DNA of 9,889 nt from STD2-77 sp964503935. GTDB taxonomy: Bacteria; Patescibacteriota; Minisyncoccia; JAHIHE01; JAGLIN01. The notes beneath the pieces are model-generated. The model had not been told where the DNA came from. It saw nothing but the letters and a program-made list of their open reading frames with translations, and made no database searches. The stretch covers positions 1 to 9,889 of the forward strand of contig CAZDCJ010000038.1 in the NCBI GenBank assembly GCA_964503935.1, given 5' to 3'. Positions 7,044-9,889 of this stretch are shown here, in pieces; position 1 is the stretch's first letter, and each line of letters begins with the position of its first letter. Made by a program: the position numbers and the translations under genes.

Positions 7044-7169
7044 GTCATTTCGAGCAACGCGAGAAATTTGTGAGATGTACGAGATAAAGAAGAATGTTAT
7101 GTTCATAATAGAGAATGGTCCTGTATAATCTCGTGTATTTTTCAGATCTCTCGGTCGCCTTGTCTTGAT
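7044..7169. repeat. Imperfect inverted repeat of the 'GTCATTTCGAGC' family (MITE/REP-like)
   Basis: The left arm is 7044-7085 and the right arm 7128-7169, with about 42 bases between. The inner ends pair perfectly (ACGAGAT 7079-7085 with ATCTCGT 7128-7134). Further out the arms pair with mismatches and G-U pairs. The left arm reads TCATTTCGAGCAACGCGAGA, a known style of dispersed bacterial intergenic repeat. The right arm carries the degraded complement (CAGATCTCTCGGTCGCC). It may act as an RNA hairpin after the DUF2090 stop. It has no coding content of its own. Confidence 0.6.
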
Positions 7170-7204
7170 GAAGCTATAAAGGCAGGTTCGCTGCTTTCAA
7201 AACA

Positions 7205-7245
7205 CACCCCGGCGCCCTATGGGCGCCGCCCCTCTCAAAGAGGGG
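7205..7245. repeat. Double-hairpin intergenic repeat
   Basis: Two perfect hairpins lie back to back: CGGCGCCCTATGGGCGCCG (7210-7228, 8-bp stem, three-base loop) and CCCCTCTCAAAGAGGGG (7229-7245, 7-bp stem, three-base loop), preceded by ACACC. The ACACCCC...hairpin...CCCCTCT..AGAGGGG layout matches a repeat seen between genes in many bacteria. No T-run follows, so it is not a classic terminator, though it could stabilise RNA ends. Together with the inverted repeat it fills most of 7036-7278. I see nothing coding there. Confidence 0.7.
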
Positions 7246-7278
7246 AATAAATGTACGATTGTCATTCTTGAGAATAAG

Positions 7279-7307
7279 TTGTCGGTTGATTTGTGTCCTT
7301 TTAAAAT
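7279..7307 (+). promoter_or_regulatory. Putative promoter of the Hsp20 gene
   Basis: TTGTCG (7279-7284), a 17-base spacer and TAAAAT (7302-7307) form a fair sigma-70-type promoter, with start expected near 7314. The leader would be about 39 bases, pyrimidine-rich, then the long SD. I see no CIRCE inverted repeat (TTAGCACTC/GAGTGCTAA). Confidence 0.5.
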
Positions 7308-7337
7308 TCCGATTTTTTCTTTTTCTATCTTCTAAGG

Positions 7338-7349
7338 AAGGAGGTGATC
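7338..7349 (+). promoter_or_regulatory. Exceptionally long Shine-Dalgarno sequence
   Basis: AAGGAGGTGATC is the full complement of the conserved 16S rRNA 3' end (GATCACCTCCTT), twelve bases in a row. GGAGG ends at 7344, eight bases before the ATG at 7353. This decides the start: the in-frame GTG at 7344 lies inside the ribosome site and is not used. Confidence 0.9.
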
Positions 7350-7352
7350 ATT

Positions 7353-7865
7353 ATGAAACTTCCAGTCCAAAAAACGGAGCGCCGGAAAGAGCCCATGAGT
7401 TCGGAGGCGGCGCCGTGGTCGGAGCCGCGGGCGCTCATGGAAAAATTCTTCCCGGAAAACTGGGTAAAGCCGTGGTTTGATTGGGAAAGGGGATTCTACC
7501 GGGATATGGAGTCGTGGATGCCCCGCGTGGACGTATCTGAGAGCGATAAGGAGTATCGGATTACGGCTGACATCCCGGGCGTAAAGCCGGAAGACATAAA
7601 AGTGGAAGTCTCCGGCGAAACCCTTATCATGAGCGGCAAGAGCGAAGAAGAGAAGGAAGAAAGCGGAAAGACCTGGCATCGCGTCGAAAGGAGAAGCGGA
7701 AGCTTTTATCGGGAATTCGAGCTTCCGAAAGGCGCGGATACCGACCTGGTAGAAGCGAGCGCGAAGAACGGCACTCTCGTGGTAAAGCTCATGAAGAGGC
7801 CAGAAGCGCAGAGCAAGACCATCGAAGTAAAGGCGCAGGAGGAGACCGGACGGGGAGGAAAATAA
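7353..7865 (+). CDS. Hsp20 small heat-shock protein
   Basis: A 170-residue ATP-independent chaperone that holds unfolding proteins in large oligomers. The alpha-crystallin domain covers about residues 57-148: MPRVDVSESDKEYRITADIP (56-75) opens it, and it includes IKVEVSGETLIMSGK (82-96) and the closing signature ASAKNGTLVVKL (135-146). TIEV (156-159) supplies the C-terminal I-x-I/V tail that docks between dimers. The N-terminal arm holds the aromatic-rich stretch WVKPWFDWERGFYRDM (37-52), typical of substrate-binding arms. Length is normal for bacterial class members. The start is fixed by the strong SD. It has its own probable promoter and terminator, so it is a single-gene unit. Confidence 0.95.
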   Translation: MKLPVQKTERRKEPMSSEAAPWSEPRALMEKFFPENWVKPWFDWERGFYRDMESWMPRVDVSESDKEYRITADIPGVKPEDIKVEVSGETLIMSGKSEEEKEESGKTWHRVERRSGSFYREFELPKGADTDLVEASAKNGTLVVKLMKRPEAQSKTIEVKAQEETGRGGK

Positions 7866-7893
7866 ACCGGAATAAGATGAATAAGATGAGATG

Positions 7894-7932
7894 AAATGCC
7901 CCGCCCAGCCGCGGGGTATTTCGTTACGTTTT
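7894..7932 (+). terminator. Intrinsic terminator after the Hsp20 gene
   Basis: AAATGCCCCGC (7894-7904) pairs with GCGGGGTATTT (7911-7921), 11 bp with one G-U, around a six-base loop. The downstream tract (CGTTACGTTTTG) is only moderately T-rich, so termination may be partial. Confidence 0.7.
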
Positions 7933-7986
7933 GTTCCTCGGTTCGTTATCATAGTTAAGTGCGGCATGATATAGGCATAATATAGT

Positions 7987-8000
7987 CATATTCGAATATG
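7987..8000. promoter_or_regulatory. 14-bp perfect palindrome over the sigma-factor start codon
   Basis: CATATTCGAATATG is a perfect palindrome whose last three bases are the start codon. Just upstream, ATGATAT...ATAGTCAT (7966-7989) is a second, bulged inverted repeat around a CATAAT -10-like box (7976-7981). It could be an operator or a hairpin hiding the start. The -35 region is poor, and no ECF-type GGAAC motif is visible to suggest self-activation. Confidence 0.4.
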
Positions 8001-8555
8001 GAATCGGATGAAAGCGGAATCGTACGGGGATGCCAGGCGGACGACTGGTCAGAGTTCGGGCAGCTATACGACCGTTATGTGAAGAAAATCTATGGCTTCA
8101 TCTATTTCAAGACTATGCATCGCGAAGATGCGGAAGATCTGACGAGCCAGACCTTCATCAAGGTCATAGAGAAGATCCGGAGTTTTGATCCGGATACCAA
8201 TTTTTCGGCGTGGATTTTTGCTATCGCGCGCAATACCGTCATTGATCATTTCCGTACCCAGAAGCAGGAAGCGGGAATAGAAGACTGGTGGAGTCTTGAT
8301 TCCGGGACAGATATCAGCGCTAGAGCGGCGGACAGGGAGACGATCCTGCGGGTGAGAGGATATCTGGACCGTTTCACTGCCGCACAGAGGGAAGTCATCC
8401 TCCTGCGCGTATGGGGCGGGATGAGCTTTTCAGAGATTGCCGCGGTGACGGGCAGGAGCGAGGGGAGTGTGAAGATGTCTTTCTCGCGATATATCCGGAA
8501 AATACGTCAGGAGGAACTCTTGCGCATAGTGATCCTGGGGATATTAATAAGATAA
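7998..8555 (+). CDS. ECF-type RNA polymerase sigma factor
   Basis: A 185-residue group 4 sigma-70 factor with only regions 2 and 4. Region 2 spans about 14-88: the core-binding helix DAEDLTSQTFIKVIEKI (44-60) and the -10-recognising segment FSAWIFAIARNTVIDHFRTQ (69-88). A short linker (89-118) joins region 4 at about 120-172, with LDRFTAAQREVILLRVWGGM (123-142) and the helix-turn-helix FSEIAAVTGRSEGSVKMSFS (144-163). The C-terminus is an odd hydrophobic tail (LLRIVILGILIR). It directs polymerase to its own promoter set, normally under control of a partner anti-sigma factor. The gene 8 bases downstream has the right topology for that partner. No SD precedes the ATG and any leader would be very short. 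The true start is supported by conserved length. Confidence 0.93.
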   Translation: MESDESGIVRGCQADDWSEFGQLYDRYVKKIYGFIYFKTMHREDAEDLTSQTFIKVIEKIRSFDPDTNFSAWIFAIARNTVIDHFRTQKQEAGIEDWWSLDSGTDISARAADRETILRVRGYLDRFTAAQREVILLRVWGGMSFSEIAAVTGRSEGSVKMSFSRYIRKIRQEELLRIVILGILIR

Positions 8556-8563
8556 TATAAGAT

Positions 8564-9889
8564 ATGGAAGCAAAGATCGCGGATATCCTTCGGGATATCT
8601 ACCGGATAGACCCGAAACTGAAATCACGAGAGGACGAGATAGTATCGCTACTCGGCGAGCTTTTAAAGACGAGGCCTGATTTCGAGCCGGACGGAAAGTT
8701 TGTGGAGGAGCTCCGGAGAGATGTGCTGGAAAAAACTGACTTTATGGCGCGGAAAGAGGGGAATCGGCAGGCGGGAGAAAGCCTGTTTGGATCGGTTCAC
8801 GAGAAGCTGCGCAAGAAAATCTCATTTGTCCGCAATGGCCGTTTGTTGTATAATGAAGAAAATACGAATGTCGGTATCCTTTCGAATACTAATCAGATAA
8901 AAAGTCATATGGAGAATCAAAACGAGAACGTTCCGAAGGCTTCTTCCGGACCGCTGTCCGATGCCGGAGACAATCTTTCCGCAAGAGGCAGAGCCGGTTT
9001 TGGCCGCCAAATCCTGAAGTTCGGCGTATCACTGGGCGGACTCCTGGTCTTTATCATCTTCGTGGTTGCCTTTTCGGTATGGCAGGGGCGCAGCGGCATG
9101 TTACTTCCGGGGATGGATGGTGCTGACCAAGTTGCTCTGTCTTCCAAGGTACTGATCTCTTCAGTAGGAGACAACGCTTTTGGCAGTCTCGTGGATCTAG
9201 CTTCCAATTCTTCCTCGGGTAAAGATACCGCTGGAAATTATGCGTTGGGAGCCGGGGGAGGGGGCTCCAACACAGTAGGGGCGACTGCGCAGCGGGATAG
9301 TATGACTGCTCCGGCTGCGGATGGCGCGGAGAAGATCGCCTCGGAGGATGCGATGATCTATCCCTATGTACCTACCTATTATACTTATGCGTATGAGGGG
9401 GGAGAATTTTCTCAGAACGAGGCGAAGATGAACGTTCTCAAGCGTGTGACCGGAATGTCAGGCGTCGCGGCCTCGATAATCACGGATTCGCTCGATTTCG
9501 ATCTTTTTGACCTGGGGAAACTCAATAATGCCAAGACATCTAACCTTAGCTTTTTCGAGGATCGGGAGTACGGCTACCGCACGGATATCGACCTTGCTAA
9601 CGGTTCAGTCTCCATTTACAAGAATTACGAAAAATGGCCCAATTACTATACTGACTGCCGAGACGAGCAATGTTATAAGAATCTTAATCTGACGGTGGAA
9701 GATATCCCGGGCGATGAAGAGATGATCGGCGCGACCGAGGCATTCCTTCGCGATTATCAGATAGACATGAGCGCTTACGGAGCTCCGGAGGTGGATAAGG
9801 GTTTCATGAATTATTATAACGGCGCGGAAAGCGTCTATGTGCCGGAAGAGATTTCCGTCATATATCCGCTGGTCGTGGATGGAAAGACG
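8564..9889 (+). CDS. Large single-pass membrane protein, probable anti-sigma factor, 3'-truncated
   Basis: An uninterrupted frame from ATG 8564 to the last base gives 442 residues with no stop, so the gene continues beyond the window. Residues 1-150 are cytoplasmic, charged and helical. FEPDGKFVEELRRDVLEKT (40-58) resembles the short 'P.F...LR..L' helix just before or within the cytoplasmic part of many anti-sigma factors. One membrane segment lies at about 152-174 (FGVSLGGLLVFIIFVVAFSV), with R148 and K152 on the inner side. The external part has a Ser/Gly/Ala-rich linker including ALGAGGGGS (227-235), then a Tyr- and Asp-rich folded region from about 262 on (YPYVPTYYTYAYEGG), with a C365/C370 pair. 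No zinc-binding HxxxCxxC anti-sigma motif is seen. Position 8 bases after the sigma gene and the topology suggest it holds the sigma factor at the membrane. The external domain family is unrecognised. Confidence 0.85.
   Translation, partial: MEAKIADILRDIYRIDPKLKSREDEIVSLLGELLKTRPDFEPDGKFVEELRRDVLEKTDFMARKEGNRQAGESLFGSVHEKLRKKISFVRNGRLLYNEENTNVGILSNTNQIKSHMENQNENVPKASSGPLSDAGDNLSARGRAGFGRQILKFGVSLGGLLVFIIFVVAFSVWQGRSGMLLPGMDGADQVALSSKVLISSVGDNAFGSLVDLASNSSSGKDTAGNYALGAGGGGSNTVGATAQRDSMTAPAADGAEKIASEDAMIYPYVPTYYTYAYEGGEFSQNEAKMNVLKRVTGMSGVAASIITDSLDFDLFDLGKLNNAKTSNLSFFEDREYGYRTDIDLANGSVSIYKNYEKWPNYYTDCRDEQCYKNLNLTVEDIPGDEEMIGATEAFLRDYQIDMSAYGAPEVDKGFMNYYNGAESVYVPEEISVIYPLVVDGKT

Noticed and set aside
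6855..7073. Plus-strand frame overlapping the end of the DUF2090 gene
   Set aside because: It is out of frame within a conserved domain, and its tail (FVISSNARNL) is translated repeat sequence.
7168..7200. tRNA-like T-loop (GGTTCG) flanked by a short stem
   Set aside because: A 7-bp hairpin, AAGGCAG/CTGCTTT, is present, but there is no acceptor, D or anticodon arm at tRNA spacing.
7332..7967. Minus-strand 211-codon frame opposite Hsp20
   Set aside because: It covers the Hsp20 gene, its SD and its terminator, and shows no domain.
8700..8900. Closed 66-codon frame after the sigma factor
   Set aside because: It is out of frame inside the open reading frame of the large membrane protein at 8564-9889, which explains the region better. 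There is no sign of a frameshift.
1..9889. Alternative genetic code (TGA read as an amino acid), as in some candidate-phylum bacteria
   Set aside because: The first gene ends cleanly at TGA (452-454) before a terminator, and no conserved gene here has an in-frame TGA.

Overview
The window reads as a stretch of bacterial chromosome with mid-range GC and AT-rich gaps between genes. It carries mostly single genes or small operons and has no transposase, integrase, phage gene, tRNA, rRNA or CRISPR array. Several traits fit a member of the Candidate Phyla Radiation (Patescibacteria, Parcubacteria-like): most start codons lack a Shine-Dalgarno (SD) sequence, several proteins are single-pass membrane proteins of no clear family, a DUF2090 aldolase-like protein stands alone, and the gaps hold short inverted-repeat families. 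This placement is inference; no marker gene is present to prove it. TGA, TAG and TAA all end genes here, so the code looks standard.

Layout: (1) 1-454, the 3' part or all of a small membrane protein with a calcium-loop-like motif, followed by a strong terminator. (2) 607-2328, a 573-residue membrane-anchored protein whose outer part looks like a PsbP/NTF2-like and beta-propeller-like composite, perhaps followed by a coupled 55-codon ORF. (3) 2497-2995, a long gap with a decayed dispersed repeat, one of the best promoters in the window, and a leader with a tiny ORF that has its own SD. (4) 2996-5479, an 827-residue tandem ATP-grasp protein: an L-amino-acid-ligase/carnosine-synthase-like half joined to a D-Ala-D-Ala-ligase-like half. 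(5) 5510-6001, a minus-strand NADAR-family protein that converges on the ATP-grasp gene across a shared two-way terminator. (6) 6127-7035, a stand-alone DUF2090 protein, divergent from the NADAR gene. (7) 7036-7343, a repeat-rich gap with an imperfect inverted repeat and a double GC-rich hairpin. (8) 7353-7865, an Hsp20 small heat-shock protein with an exceptionally long SD. (9) 7998-9889, an ECF sigma factor followed at 8 bases by a large membrane protein in the position and topology of an anti-sigma factor. That last gene runs off the right edge with no stop, so a search for closed ORFs misses it.

Functionally the window is a mix. The tandem ATP-grasp enzyme probably makes a peptide or amide bond, by one or two ATP-dependent ligations, on an unknown substrate. 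The sigma/membrane-protein pair is a likely envelope-signal system. Hsp20 and possibly the NADAR protein are stress or repair functions. Apart from the sigma pair there is no strong operon evidence joining neighbours, so shared function between the blocks should not be assumed. The best candidates for something undescribed are the two-headed ATP-grasp ligase with its leader, and the sigma/anti-sigma-like pair with a palindrome over its start codon.
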